Shown in pieces: positions 46,370-58,094 of a DNA stretch of 64,000 nucleotides. The stretch's first letter is position 1. Each line of letters begins with the position of its first letter. The stretch is from Inia geoffrensis (Eukaryota; Chordata; Mammalia; Artiodactyla; Iniidae). A program made the position numbers and the translations under genes. A model generated the notes under the pieces. It made no database searches and had not been told where the DNA came from. It was given only the letters and a program-made list of their open reading frames with translations. The stretch lies in contig CM070919.1 in NCBI GenBank assembly GCA_036417435.1, forward strand, positions 35,270,318 to 35,334,317. Direction: 5' to 3'.

Positions 46370-47980
46370 GTGGCTGAGTATTCTGGCTCCTCATTTTAAT
46401 GGTAGCACTTAAAATAATTTCACAGAAAAAAAAAAATCACAGACTCTACTCCTTAAATCTCACGACTGGATAAAAGAATCCCATGGTCTAGCGTTAAGAT
46501 GGATGAGAAGAATGTAAATGACGCACAGTTTCCGAAAGGAGAGAGCAGCGGTTTACATTTCTTCTCCCTCATGCAGTAGCATTCATTTCTTATTTCTTAT
46601 TAATGAAAGCTGACAAGGTGCCCACAGGTCAACAGTGATAGAATGATGTGCTTGTCACGAGATGCAGTAATAGTTTGTCTCTAGACCTTACAGACACAGT
46701 GGCTTGAGTGGCTTGTGTCTGAAGGTGATGGTGATAATGACCTATAGGAAACAATCCCCTCATGCAGATGCTTAACAGCAAGATAGGTAAATGCACCGTT
46801 AATCACATTATCATTTCAGTGCACGTAGTCATTGCTCGATTATCACTGCTGATGGAGAAGTGCAGTAGAGGGGGTGATACAACATGGCCGCTAGAATCAT
46901 TTATATTCGAGTCAAAATGACTTTTTGTACTTACATTTGAATATAATTGTGTCTGATATTCTGGGACTCCTAGCTGAGCGCCCAGTGGGCAAGAGGGTTC
47001 CCGCCGAGGCACTTGCTCCTCGTTCCCTCCTAGAAGTGAAGGAAGCTCACGTGCTTGTGCCCGTAGGAACCGCTCAGGAAGCTTGGGCTCAGCTCCCTAA
47101 GCCGACGCCTGGCTCAGATCTCTGTGTTTGCTGGTTCCCAGGCTGGCCCTGGTGGAGAGGGAGGGGGTCAGGGGAGAAGATTGCACCTGCCTGATATGTG
47201 TGTGTCTGTAACCCATGGGTGGATAGATAAAAGGCAATGACACGTCACTGGAAAACAGATTCAGGAGATTAAAAAAAACGCAAGAGAATTCAGAGGAGCG
47301 GCTCTGGCCAGTTTGCCAATGCAGCTCCGTCATGAAAATCAGACCTTGTGACTTTATTGACCGGAGCCCAGAGGCTGAGGTGTCACCGATTTCTGCCGTG
47401 TCTGCCACGTGATAGACTTAAAGTTGTAGTTCTGCATTTCTTCAGTCGTGTTTCCTACTTTCAGCCCGATTATTGGGTTGGAGCTAGTCTTTAAAGGGGG
47501 GAGGGGAGCACGGTTGGGAATGACAACAGGTGCCTAAGGGTATGGCTGATGCTTCAGGAGCGGTGTGGTGTTGGAAATAGCGCTGCAGTAGCAAGGCTGC
47601 AAAGGTCCTGCGATCTCACTGTAATCAGAGGGTAGAGTGGAGTGCTGAGATCATTCTACTATAAAGAGAATGAGATGTGGGAAGGAAGGGGCATATAAAC
47701 ATAATCTTAGCATACTGGCAGACACATTTTGTTTTATTTTTCTGCTAAGAATTTTTTTCTTCCTTTCTTCCTTCTTTTTTAAAATACCCAATCACAGAAT
47801 GCTTTATTTGAGTACCATCACCACATCATTAGAAACGTATTGTTTAGGAGGATTTCCAACTCTTCTGGATGTAGATGAAAAATTATTGATTAGCAGGTAA
47901 AGAGAGAAACTTACGAATTGCATGAGGGGTAACAATCGTAAAAGTCATAGTTTTTTTTTTTTTCAGCTTTGTCTCCATTG
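46370..47980. other. No gene recognised
   Basis: Plain sequence. 46960-47170 is slightly GC-richer. T-rich runs at 47740-47785 and 47951-47963. Confidence 0.45.
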
Positions 47981-47984
47981 ACTC

Positions 47985-48650
47985 TTTTTTTTTTTTTAAC
48001 ATCTTTATTCGAGTACAATTGCCTCACAATGGTGTGTTAGCTTCTGCCCTACAACACAGTGAATCAGCTACACACATACATACGCTCCCATATCTCCTCC
48101 CTCCTGTGTCTCCCTCCCTCCGACCCTCCCTATCCCACCCCTCTAGGTGGCCAGAAAGCACCGAGCTGATCCCCCTGTGCCATGCGGCTGCTTCCCACTA
48201 GCTGTCTACCTTACGTTTGGTAGTGTATATATGTCCATGCCACTCTCTCACTTTGTCACACCTTACCCTTCCCCCTCCCCATATCCTGAAGTCCAGTCTC
48301 TAGTAGGTCTGTGTCTTTATTCCTGTTTTACCCCTAGGTTCTTCATGACATTTTTTTTCCCTTTAAATTCCATATATATGTGTTAGCATACAATATTTGT
48401 CTTTCTCTTTCTGACTTACTTCACTCTGTATGACAGACTCTAGGTCCATCCACCTCATTACACATAGCTCAATTTCGTTTCTTTTTATAGCTGAATAATA
48501 TTCCATTGTATATATGTGCCACATCTTCTTTATCCATTCATCCGATGGTGGACACTTAGGTTGTTTCCATCTCCGGACTATTGTAAATAGAGCTGCAATG
48601 AACATTTTGGTACATGACTCTTTTTGAATTATGGTTTTCTCAGGGTGTTC
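47985..48650 (-). mobile_element. 5'-truncated L1 LINE, minus strand
   Basis: On the minus strand it runs from an ORF2 segment through the 3' UTR to a poly-A tail (poly-T at 47985-47997). Landmarks on the plus strand are AACATCTTTATTCGAGTACA, CTCTAGGTGGCCAGAAAGCA, CGGCTGCTTCCCACTAGCTG, CTTTCTGACTTACTTCACTC and ATATTCCATTGTATATATGT. It breaks off near 48646 (CTCAGGGT), the usual 5' truncation. It is the least-diverged L1 in the window. No target-site duplication found. Confidence 0.95.
48363..48650 (-). pseudogene. L1 ORF2p C-terminal fragment
   Basis: The minus-strand frame codes for the last roughly 95 residues of the L1 ORF2 protein. It includes the family-typical WKQPKCPPSDEW and MEYYSAIKRNEI stretches and ends at a stop codon at 48363. 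In an intact L1 this is the C-terminal part downstream of the endonuclease, reverse transcriptase and cysteine-rich regions, all absent here. The frame has no stop inside the L1 part and continues upstream, without interruption, into antisense MaLR LTR sequence to 48836, giving a 157-codon chimeric open frame. There is no promoter evidence. It is a dead retrotransposon remnant. Confidence 0.88.
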
Positions 48651-48714
48651 AAAGAAGACAGGTGCAGACTGATAGGACTCAAAGAAAATTATAAGCACTT
48701 TGTTCAGTAAATAC

Positions 48715-48995
48715 CAGCTGTCTTGGTTTGTTTGGGCTGCTGTAACAAAATTCCAGAGACTGGCTAGCTCAGAAACAACTGGAATGTACTTCTCACAGTT
48801 CTGGAGGCTGGAAGTCTGAGACCAGAGTGTCCACATGGTCGAATAAGAGCCCTCTTCTGGGTTGCAGACTTCTCCTTATACCCCGAGGAAGGGGCTCGGG
48901 ATCTCACTGGCGCCCTTCTATAAGGGCGTTAATCTCATTCATGCGGGTTCTGCCCGATGTTCCTAATGTTTGGTCAGTTTAGAGGTCATCCTGAT
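48715..48995 (-). mobile_element. MaLR-type LTR fragment (MLT1/MST-like), minus strand
   Basis: GGTTTGTTTGGGCTGCTGTA, ACAAAATTCCAGAGACTGGC, CTCACAGTTCTGGAGGCTGG with AAGTCTGAGACC, and CTTATAAGGG-like text near 48920. This is the reverse of a MaLR LTR end. Confidence 0.75.
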
Positions 48996-49755
48996 ACTAT
49001 CTTCACTATATATTATGCTCTTGCCTTGCTCTTAATTTATTATCAGATTAAATTAATATTCACTAAGTGTAGTTAGAATTAATGGTAATGGAGTAGTTGT
49101 TTGGCAGTAGATGTTAAAAAAATTGGCATGTGTCCACAGATACATGGAGAACGTCTAAGGTACAATTGAAATTAGACAATCGTTTCTTACTAAGTAAATG
49201 CAAATGCCTGTCTGAATCATCAACAGTACATTATAGTTAAACTGTTTTTTATCAACCAGTGTATGTATCCTCTGCACTGTCTAGCACTGTTCAGAGAGTG
49301 CAAATTGATTTGTGTCCACTGGGAAGATAAACAACGAAAATCAGTGCATCAAAATCAAATTTGAATTACTTGAGTTGTTTTCTACTTCCCTTTAAACTGT
49401 GTGATAAAGACCTAAGGACGTACACACCTGAACAGAACCAGCTCAAACCCTGTCTCTTCTGATGCTCTCCTGGCATTCTCACATCTTTTCTGTCATCTGG
49501 AATGTTCTGTCACTGAAGGTCTACTTCTCTTTAGGCAGTGGAATCTATAGTGTACTTGGAATATCTCTGTGTCCTGGTGTTAAACTGTCATTTTTCCTAC
49601 TTTCCAGAAGTATAGGCAAATAAGTTTGATCTGATCCTTAGTGTGGAAACAAAACCTGTAACATATATGTACGTGAAAATGCCAAGTCATTTAAGACATG
49701 CCCTCCTTCGTCCCAGCTGGTCTCTATAGTTTCTTCTCTTCAGGCCATGGATAAA
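48996..49755. other. No gene recognised
   Basis: AT-rich. 49440-49620 may be a degraded L2 but is not callable. Confidence 0.4.
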
Positions 49756-49759
49756 TTTC

Positions 49760-50225
49760 CAAATATAAAACTTGCCATTATCATTCCCTTTACTCAAAAA
49801 CCTTCAGTGAGCTTCACTGCCTCCAGTGTAAAGTACCACCAATACCATACGTAGATCAGTAGCCACCATAAAATGTTTGTTTCCTTCAACTCTCGTCTCT
49901 CATCATGTAAAACTTCAGAGTCAAGTGGCCTTATGTAGAGTATGCCTTTGTTCCAGTCGTGCTTCGGGAATGAAGTATTTTTTTCACTCTTATGTTCTTA
50001 TGTAATTCCTAACTATACAAGGTTCATCTCAAGGGCTATTTTCTCCATGAAGTCTCACGACCTTCACGAAGCACCGTGCTTTTTCCACTGGTTGGCGTGA
50101 TTCGTTATCTTTTGCACATACACTGACAGTCCCACTAACATGCTAACTCCTGACTCTATTGTGTAACTTTCTGAATTCCTAAGACTCAGCTGATAATGAG
50201 TACTCATTAAATGTTGCCACTGCTG
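49760..50225 (+). mobile_element. L2 LINE 3' portion, plus strand
   Basis: TTTACTCAAAAACCTTCAGT, GAGCTTCACTGCCTCCAGTG, CTCAAGGGCTATTTTCTCCA with TGAAGTCTCACGACC, then a TACTCATTAAATGTTGCCAC end. L2 3' order throughout. Confidence 0.8.
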
Positions 50226-51710
50226 ATGACAGTAATGATTATGATAAGAACTATGGCTTGGAATATGTGTTGGCTTGGAATAGAAAGGGGTCACATATAT
50301 TGGGAGGAAATATGATAAACTAAATAATATAGCTCACTGGTGGGAAAATTCATTTTAAAAATAAGCATGAATTACTCAAATTATTTTATTTTTATATATT
50401 TTTGTATTAAGATATGTTATATTGTTTACTTACACAGTGGAGAGGCTGATGTTAGGAATTCAGTGATGCATGAGACACATGTAATATATTTTGAAATCCA
50501 GTATATATTTAATTCAGCCATGATATTCATATCCTTAACATTTCTTTTACAGTTTTGTTCCTGTGATAGTTGTGCTTAAAATATCATAAGATATAATTGC
50601 ATGTATGCCACGGATCCCTGTATTAAAGAATATGAGAAAAATTAATATGTTATTGTTAGATTTTTCAAAGTGTTCATAGTGTGGGATGGCCCAGTTCTTT
50701 TGTGCTAAATCTTTTAGAAATTATTCAACTCCACTGAGGTGGAATCTAGTTCTCTTTCTCCTCTAATCTAAACCCCAGGGCCACTGTTATATGAGCACCT
50801 TATCCTGCTAAATTAAGGAGCCCATCCTTGTTGTTTTGTGTGTACTTTATTTAGGCCATCCACAGACAAAATGGAAATTGTATTTTGTAACCCACAGTGT
50901 GGTCCACAGGGGAAATGAGGAGCTGATAAGTATATATCCAGTACACTTACTTGAAGTGATAATTAAAACCGGAGCACAGAAACACAGAAGGAAGCTTGGA
51001 ATGAAGCTCTCAATCTAAACATTGTTAATTTAAAACTCCTGCCTAATTTTTCTGCAGTCAGCGGTTCCCAGCAATCCTACCACAGACCCGCCTCTGTCCT
51101 CCTGAGTTCAGCTTAGAAGAGGGAAGAAAACATCGAAAGAAAGCGTGTTCGTACAGGGTGAAGCCCTGTTGGTGCCACAAGAGTTAAGATGGTTTTGGCA
51201 TTTCCATTACCTTCTGAGATAAAAAAAAATAGCATAAGAGGTCAAAGACGTGTGGATTAGTTTTTACATAAGTTAGTTAGGTAATCAATTAACTTATTAT
51301 TATTATTATATTTGTTTTTGGTTCAGATGGAAAACAGCATTCTTCCACTTTAAAGAACGCCTTTAAATAGCGCTTATTTCAAATGTTTTTTGCTCAAATA
51401 CAGCCTTTCCTCCAGAAGCTAGGCTGTTTGTTACATAGGGTTGCATGGAATCTTTGTTTTTCCTGTTTCTACATCTTAGCATTCTACTTTAAGAAATAAA
51501 ATTCTATAATTATTGAATTGAGAAAATAGAGACAACATATTTTGACCAATTTCTGCACATTTTTATCTCCTGACTTGGGATTCAGGTTTTTTTAACCGCT
51601 GTCAAGAAAATACTGTAGAAAGTAAGGTTTGTCATACCATCCCCCAAACATGTGTTAAGCCATATGTGTACAATTGAAAATATCTAAAATAGTTAAAACC
51701 GAGAAGTAAT
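50226..51710. other. No gene recognised
   Basis: AT-rich, with short (TTA)n at 51296-51310. Nothing supportable. Confidence 0.45.
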
Positions 51711-51714
51711 TTAC

Positions 51715-52110
51715 ATACATAGCTCTGGGTTCAAATCCTGACTTAACACTTATCGAATGGCCTTAGGCAGATAACTGAAATCCTCTAAGCTTTAATGTCT
51801 TCATCTGTAAAATGGGAATAAAAATATTTAAGCTTAGACACTTTCGTGAAATTTTTTCTTTTTTTTGCGGTACGCGGACCTCTCACCGTCGTGGCCTCTC
51901 CCGCTGCGGAGCACAGGCTCCGGACGCGCAGGCTCCGCGGCCATGGCTCACGGGCCCAGCTGCTCCGGGGCACGAACCCGTGTCCCCTGCATCGGCAGGC
52001 GGACTCTCAGCCACTGCGCCACCAGGGAAGCCCTCGTGAAATTTTAATACATAAACGGAGCTTGGCCTACTATTTGTCACAAAGTTAAGTGCTTGGTAAA
52101 TGACAACGCT
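51715..52110 (+). mobile_element. MIR SINE, plus strand, split by a CHR SINE
   Basis: Left part: GCTCTGGGTTCAAATCCTGA, CTTATCGAATGGCCTTAGGC, TCTTCATCTGTAAAATGGGA. Right part after the SINE: CTTGGCCTACTATTTGTCAC and AAGTGCTTGGTAAATGACAA. Together they span the MIR consensus. Confidence 0.85.
51856..52033 (-). mobile_element. CHR-type SINE (cetacean), minus strand, internally deleted
   Basis: 5' end at 52033 on the minus strand. Flanked by a perfect 12-bp duplication TCGTGAAATTTT (51844-51855 and 52034-52045). It lacks about 25 bp (the TGGGATCTTCCCGG segment) between the GGGCACGAACC and AGCTGCTCC parts. Its tail is short. Inserted inside a MIR. Confidence 0.96.
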
Positions 52111-53170
52111 TATAATGACTAGATATTAAGTACCCAAAGAACTAGTAGAACAATAAAGCAAAGCTACCAAATAAGGCATGTGCTCAAAACCAAAGTGATA
52201 AAATGAATTAAATGAAAATGTAGTAATAACATGATTTTTGTCCTGTACATGTATGTACGAACTTGGTAGGATTTTGCTATCCTCCTGGATGTATAATATA
52301 AAAACATCTTTAGAAGTCGTTTGCTGAGATTTGTTCCGCTGTTGTACAGGATAAAGCATTAAAAGTGGACACGGCAGGATCAGGTATAAGATATTCATTT
52401 GAAAGACCGTGTGCTTATCACAGTGGACCATGCCCAGGGCACTATATTGGGAAAGAGAAAGAAAAAAGAGAGAGGGAGAGAGAGGTTGATTGCCCCGGAA
52501 ATCAAGTGTTTAGGAAAAATAGAAGATAAAGCCTTGGCATTTCCAGTTACCTGGACAGTCCAGCCTATCAGCAGTGTCCTAACATAGCGGAAGCTTCAGA
52601 ATGACCAGCATAACTGCTTGTGGTGTCTGCTGCTGAGCCACGTGCTGCTACTAGAAAAATCTCTCCTCCCGCAGTGGACAGCTGAAGGTGAAGTGTCAGC
52701 TGAGACCAGCAGAATGGTTTCGTGCAGCTGCATGATGGGATACTTTCAGTATATATTCCCCTTGTAAACCAACAAAAACAATCTTATTATAATAATCCCA
52801 GCAGATTATTATAGTATTAACGGTCCCGTATTCACAAGCTCACTGGTAAGCACCAGCATGTTTTAAGTCATACTTGCAGAATGATCCTACCAGATGCTAA
52901 GTATCGTTTATCTAGGTTGTTGAGAGACAACCACCCCTATTCAAAGGACAGGCTTCTGACCCATATGTACACGTGTGAGAAATTTGCAAATTAAGCAATA
53001 TATCAAACACGCTATATATGGTGTATAAATACACTTTATATACCGTTTACTGTACAAAGTAGTCCTACTGTGACTCTTTCTGTGGAGTGAATATTCTCTA
53101 ACTTTGAGTTAGTCCAGTTTTTCACAGATGTATTGAGAATCTAAAAATTTCAAGTTTTAAAAGAAATAGG
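52111..53170. other. No gene recognised
   Basis: A GA-rich patch lies at 52455-52485. No other feature. Confidence 0.45.
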
Positions 53171-53174
53171 AGCT

Positions 53175-53400
53175 AAGAGACACTGAATGCTTACTATGTG
53201 TCAAGGCAGTATGCTACATGTTTTGCTTGTTATATTGTTTAATTCTCAACAAAACACTCTTTGAAATTACCAAATTGAATTTGAAAGAGTTAAATCTCTT
53301 GCTCAAGGGGATATACACTTGTGCGTAGATTACCTGTTTATCCGCTTAACACACTAGTGAGGTTTGAAAGGCAGGTGGATCTGATTTTCAACCCTTACTA
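53175..53400 (-). mobile_element. MIR fragment, minus strand
   Basis: GAATGCTTACTATGTGTCAA, GGCAGTATGCTACATGTTTT, TTAATTCTCAACAAAACACT, AAATCTCTTGCTCAAGGGG. Reverse MIR order; its 3' half is eroded. Confidence 0.68.
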
Positions 53401-54477
53401 TCCTCCAGGCCTGTTGTTTCCAGCCTGTGAGATGTAGGTATTTAGAGGAGTATCAGATTTAGTACACATATGGATCCCTCCCAACAAGCATATTCTGGGA
53501 ACTAAATAAATAGCTTGTCTCCACGTAATACCATTTATTGCATATAGGTGTTATGATAAATAAAATGCAAATCCACCTAAAACAGGTTTGCCTTATAGTA
53601 TATTTAATCAATATTTTTGTTTCACTCAACAGTAGAACTACTAAAAATGGGAGTTCCGTGAGAGGTTTCACATCTAAAGTGAGTTTCTCAAAATAGAGGG
53701 AGCCTATTAAACTGTACGCAAATAGAGACACACTTTAGAAATTTCACCCTCCCTGCATATGAAGTAAACACAACACTCACAGTTTTAGAACCATTGCTCA
53801 GACATGGTCAGGCTCTGGCGTGTGACGCTCTTGCTAGGCAGCCTCCAGTGTTCGAGTGGGCTCGGAACCCAGCCCCAGGAGAACATCTGCAGCTGTCCAT
53901 CCAGTGGCAGCCTGCACTGGCCTCGCTGATAGGAGAGCGTCTTGTCAGGCTTTCCAGTTACATTAACGTGCAGAGAACGAGAGGCGGCATCTGTGCCACT
54001 CACTTGATGACTAAAAGCACAATATTTCACCTACCCTGGCCTCTGTTTCTCCTCCTGGTGCTTCCCCATCTTTACTCTCTGACCAACATCTAAAACTCTA
54101 GGCACTGAAAAATGTCATATTATTCCCCAGTAATGGTATCATGGTCATCTCAACTCAGTGGGACCGTCTTCTCCTACAAGGCCAGGATGGCTCTTTAGCA
54201 AATGAGAATTTTCAGAAAGTATGTTATTGTAGCAGTAGAATTAATAACCTCTTCGTGGCCCCAAATAGTTAACGTGCTTTGGTGGAACTTAGCACAAGAA
54301 TAATGACTCAAGGCACCGGGGAGAGGCGGGAACAATAAGTTTAGTTTTTCTTTTATTTCAGTAATTGTTTTGATTTTCTTTTTGACCTCTATCATGCAGC
54401 TAATGAAGTTAGTGATTTGGGGTCTAGGTAAACATTTTTGCTTGACATACCATTTAGATAATTAAAATGACTTTTTC
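53401..54477. other. No gene recognised
   Basis: 53780-54000 is a little GC-richer with a few CpGs and opposing open frames of up to 99 codons. No domain or exon signal. Confidence 0.4.
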
Positions 54478-54486
54478 TGGTACCAC

Positions 54487-54702
54487 TTTTTTTTTTTTTT
54501 TTTTTTTTTTGCAGTACATGGGCCTCTCACTGTTGTGGCCTCCGCCGTTGCGGAGCACAGGCTCCGGACGCGCAGGCTCAGCGGCCATGGCTCACGGGCC
54601 CAGCCGCTCCGCGGCATGTGGGATCTTCCCGGACCGGGGCACGAACCCATGTCCCCTGTATCGGCAGGCGGACTCTCAACCACTGCGCCACCAGGGAAGC
54701 CC
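54487..54702 (-). mobile_element. CHR-type SINE (cetacean), minus strand, full length
   Basis: Full-length copy with 5' end at 54702 and a long pure tail (poly-T 54487-54510). Perfect 9-bp duplication TGGTACCAC at 54478-54486 and 54703-54711. Long homogeneous tail plus perfect duplication suggests the most recent insertion of the set. Confidence 0.97.
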
Positions 54703-54711
54703 TGGTACCAC

Positions 54712-55150
54712 GTTTTTGGAGTTATTTGGAACTAAAACTTTTTTTTTTTTTTTTCCTGTTCAAGGTTGAAAATGTCTGTCAGCACCTTCTCATTAGTCTG
54801 CTTTTGGAGTAAACATGCCACTGGTTTCAAAATCAGTGGTCACCTGTTTACTGACTGTAAAACATTATTTCCCTCAGTATCTACTTAGGAGTTGTACCAG
54901 TTGTTGTTAAAATACTCATGTGTGCTCCCAGACATCTCTCCATCCTTTTAACCCCTTTGTCCTCTTAACTGACCACCCATTGAAGCAAGAAGGGTTGAGA
55001 ATTGGAAGTCCTAGGTGGGAATTCTTCCAGTTCTTTTGTTTAAATGAGCACAAACTACCCATAGCCTTGCTGGAAGGTAGAGGGAGACTGATTTCTCTAT
55101 TAACACTCCCTTAGCTACAGAAACAAGAGAGAGTTTACAGTAGCTTAAAA
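54712..55150. other. No gene recognised
   Basis: A second T run (54738-54754) lies just beyond the SINE. No named repeat. Confidence 0.45.
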
Positions 55151-55154
55151 TCAC

Positions 55155-55216
55155 TTTGCTGTACAACAGAAACTACACAACATTGTAAATCAACTACACT
55201 TCAATTAAAAAAAAAA
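55155..55216 (+). mobile_element. L1 LINE extreme 3' end, plus strand
   Basis: TTTGCTGTACAACAGAAACT, ACACAACATTGTAAATCAAC, TACACTTCAATTAAAAAA. This is the last 60 bp of a cetartiodactyl L1 with its A-tail, a very severe 5' truncation. A run of ten G follows at 55219-55228. Confidence 0.9.
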
Positions 55217-55228
55217 GTGGGGGGGGGG

Positions 55229-56730
55229 CTTCTCATAAAGTTGTTAGTCACGAGCCACACTGAAATACCAGATGCCTGACATCAGGGACTAGATCACATG
55301 GTCCTAGAGCCATAGTCTTTATGCCCCACATTTTCATTAAGATTTAGTTTTCAAGACCTCTCCGCATAGACTTGATGGGTCTTATTACCCGTCAAACACA
55401 AATTTGGTGTGACTGTAGGCCTCCCTTGCTGTCCTTCACTTTGAAATCCTCTCCCTTTTAAGTGAAATCTACTGCCACATTATCTAAATTTAAACCCACA
55501 TTTAGTATATTTTTAGAACTGCTTTTATCTGAAAGCATAATTTCCATTTTTTAGTACATCACTTTAAAATACACACATGAAGGATTCTTTATAAATGTGA
55601 ATGATTGATAGATAGATAATGAAAGTCTGTTCACTATTTGTTATATGTGTAACACCCATTTCAGGTGAGAAGAGTTAAACTTGTGCGACAGAGTCAGGAA
55701 AAAACTCTTGTTTTAGTCCAAGCTTCTCGGGATTAAATTCTCACATGTTATAATGAATGCAGGATTCAGAAAATGTAAACCAGTTGCGTTTGCAAGCGTA
55801 GCGCAGTCCGAAGACTATCACCAAGGTTCGTGTGGTTTGCCAAAGTAATTAGCTGATTTTGCTGTGCAAACTTTTAGCTTATCAAGTATTTTCTTATATG
55901 AAAACGAACATTGATTCAGTGTATTGAGAAGTATAAGTCAGACGTTAAAAACCCCACTTCCTGGAGTTAATAATTTAATTTCTTGCCCTCATAATTCAAT
56001 TTGAAAGATGTTTGAATATATTAGAATAATTCCTCAAACTGAAAAAAAAAAAAAACAAAAAAGCCTGCTGCTAATCCTTTTAAATCTCTTCAAGTTTTCC
56101 AAATTCCAATTCCCTGAATATAGTTCACAAAAATCACCTCTTGGTGAGGAAGATCATGGTTATTGTTTATTGCACTAAGTGATGGAAATAGTGACCACCC
56201 CACCAGCCAGCTAACACAGCCATCATACATATCATTTTCCTTTCTACTGCACGGAACTCTATGCAGAATTATAGTTTTAAATTTAAGAACTGAAGCAACT
56301 ATAGTTTGATATTTTTATCAAACATTTGATTGCGTAGTCTTTTTAAAATTACCATCCATAAAACCTAAATTGCTTTGAAAATTATTCAGTATCTACAACT
56401 ATGTTAAAGGAACAACAACAAAAAAAATCCAATTCTACACAGTGACAGGGAGACTAGAGATACCACACTGTTAACGGGGGAAACAATCAACTTAGCCTGC
56501 AGTGCACATAATTTTAAAATTATTATAAAACAGGTATTCTAATGGAAATTATATATAGGCAGCAAAAAGAAATATACTTTATGTTCCTCCTTTTTACTTC
56601 CTGCATAATCAGTGCATGAGAGACAGCTGTCTGCTTTATTCTTCGGCCCATACCTAGTATTCGTATAAATATTTTTCCGCCATTCTTTCACCAACCTCTC
56701 ACTTTCTTACTTGATGTTCACAAAGTCCTA
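55229..56730. other. No gene; one possible conserved patch
   Basis: 55780-55870 keeps several CpGs and homeodomain/NFI-like words (see findings). A14 run near 56042. Otherwise AT-rich. Confidence 0.4.
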
Positions 56731-56739
56731 TAATGTGTG

Positions 56740-56890
56740 CTTGATAATTGTATTTTTATCTCCAGTGAGTAGATAACAGAATTAGTTTTCAAAGAGGATT
56801 TGGGGTCCAGGAACAGATAAACTAGTAAAGTCAGAGCTGAGGCTTGAACCCAGTTCTTCTGACTTGCAGTTCTTCTTTCTTGCTAAAGGA
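56740..56890 (-). mobile_element. MIR fragment, minus strand
   Basis: ATTTTTATCTCCAGTGAGTA, GTCAGAGCTGAGGCTTGAAC, CCAGTTCTTCTGACTTGCAG. Reverse MIR order. Confidence 0.75.
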
Positions 56891-57600
56891 CGTATTAACC
56901 GTCATTTTTTCAGACTTCATTTGCTGTTTTGGGTTTTAAGAAGTACAATTCAGAAAGTTCTGCATAAAATACTAGTGGATGTTTCCGTTTGTGGTATTTG
57001 TTTTTGCCAGTAGCCAATTTGAATAGAGTCAGAACTAGGCAGGCATGTGAAACAGACAAGAAAGATACCCCCTTTCCCCACCCCCCCAGCAAGAACTCCG
57101 TCTCCTTTCTCTCTCTTCACTGCCTCCTCTTACCATCCCATGGAAAATTTCCTCCAGAGGAAACCATCTGAAATTCATTGATACTAATTTTTAAAAGAGC
57201 AATGATGACATTAAAAGTGTCAAGTTCTGACCCCTCTCCCTTCCACTGGGATTTTTGTATTCTAAGTAATTTGGTAGGGGAACACTGTCTTAATTGTCAC
57301 AAGAGCCTGTGGGGTTTTTTTGTTTGTTTTTGTTTTTTTACTTTAAGCCGAGAAGTCAGTCATTTTCTAGCACATCTGCGATGAGACGTATATTCCATAC
57401 ATGCTAGATTTTTAGAGTAGCAGTTTCTGTTCCGTTTTCTCCTTGGAATAAAGGGATATCCTGTCTTATCAGAGGCAGAAGGAAAAATAACATATATGCT
57501 TTCCTGTCTTCAGATTCTGTCAAGCGGTAGGTAGCACAGCACATAACTGCCAAGGGGAAGCTTCCCGTAATCTCCTTTTCTGTTGACAGCACATCTGGAT
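56891..57600. other. No gene recognised
   Basis: Short (TTTG)n patch at 57314-57340; nothing else. Confidence 0.45.
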
Positions 57601-57609
57601 TTTCATCTG

Positions 57610-57740
57610 TCCAAATGTTTCATTCATTCATTGAAAAAATTGTTGAGCCCCAACTGTGACCTAGTTCTACACCCTCGGGATTCTGTTGTGAATAGGACAG
57701 GCAACATCCCTGCCTTCCTAGAACTTGTATTTTGTGGTTT
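57610..57740 (-). mobile_element. L2 3' end fragment, minus strand
   Basis: TTTCATTCATTCATTGAAAA, TTGAGCCCCAACTGTGACCT, GTGAATAGGACAGGCAACAT, CCCTGCCTTCCTAGAACTTG. Reverse L2 terminus. Confidence 0.72.
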
Positions 57741-57854
57741 TCGTAAAAGTCAAACACCCAAGAACGAGCCCCCGATTTTATCTTTGCTAAACTTAGAAAG
57801 TAGATTCAGATTCTGTTTTAAGAACAGAAGATGTGTAGATCATAACATACCATT

Positions 57855-57960
57855 TAATTAACTAATATTTATTAATATTACCTGGCATTTGAAATGCAAA
57901 GACATAGAAGACAGTGCCTCTTCCTCTGAGTGGGGAACACACAGGTAAAAATAAAAATAG
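57855..57960 (-). mobile_element. Possible L2 3' end fragment, minus strand
   Basis: TAATATTTATTAATATTACC, TGGCATTTGAAATGCAAAGA, AGTGCCTCTTCCTCTGAGTG. Eroded reverse L2 end; tentative. Confidence 0.35.
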
Positions 57961-58094
57961 TCCAATATAAGTACAATCATGGCAAGAAGCCTTCTTGGTC
58001 ACCCGAGCTAAAGTGAACTTTCTTCCACCTAGTACATCACATGTCCTTGTTTCCTTCTTTATTTTTCTCTTTTGCATTCATCACTGTCCGGATA

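Noticed and set aside
45842..46399. 185-codon open frame, longest in the window
   Set aside because: Composed almost entirely of the 21-bp minisatellite; the listed start is GTG with an ATG three codons later, and both strands are open simply because the unit lacks stops.
47979..48625. Matching TGACTCTTTTT strings at both ends of the L1 as a target-site duplication
   Set aside because: The right-hand string is part of the L1 ORF2 sequence itself, and L1 sequence continues past it to about 48646.
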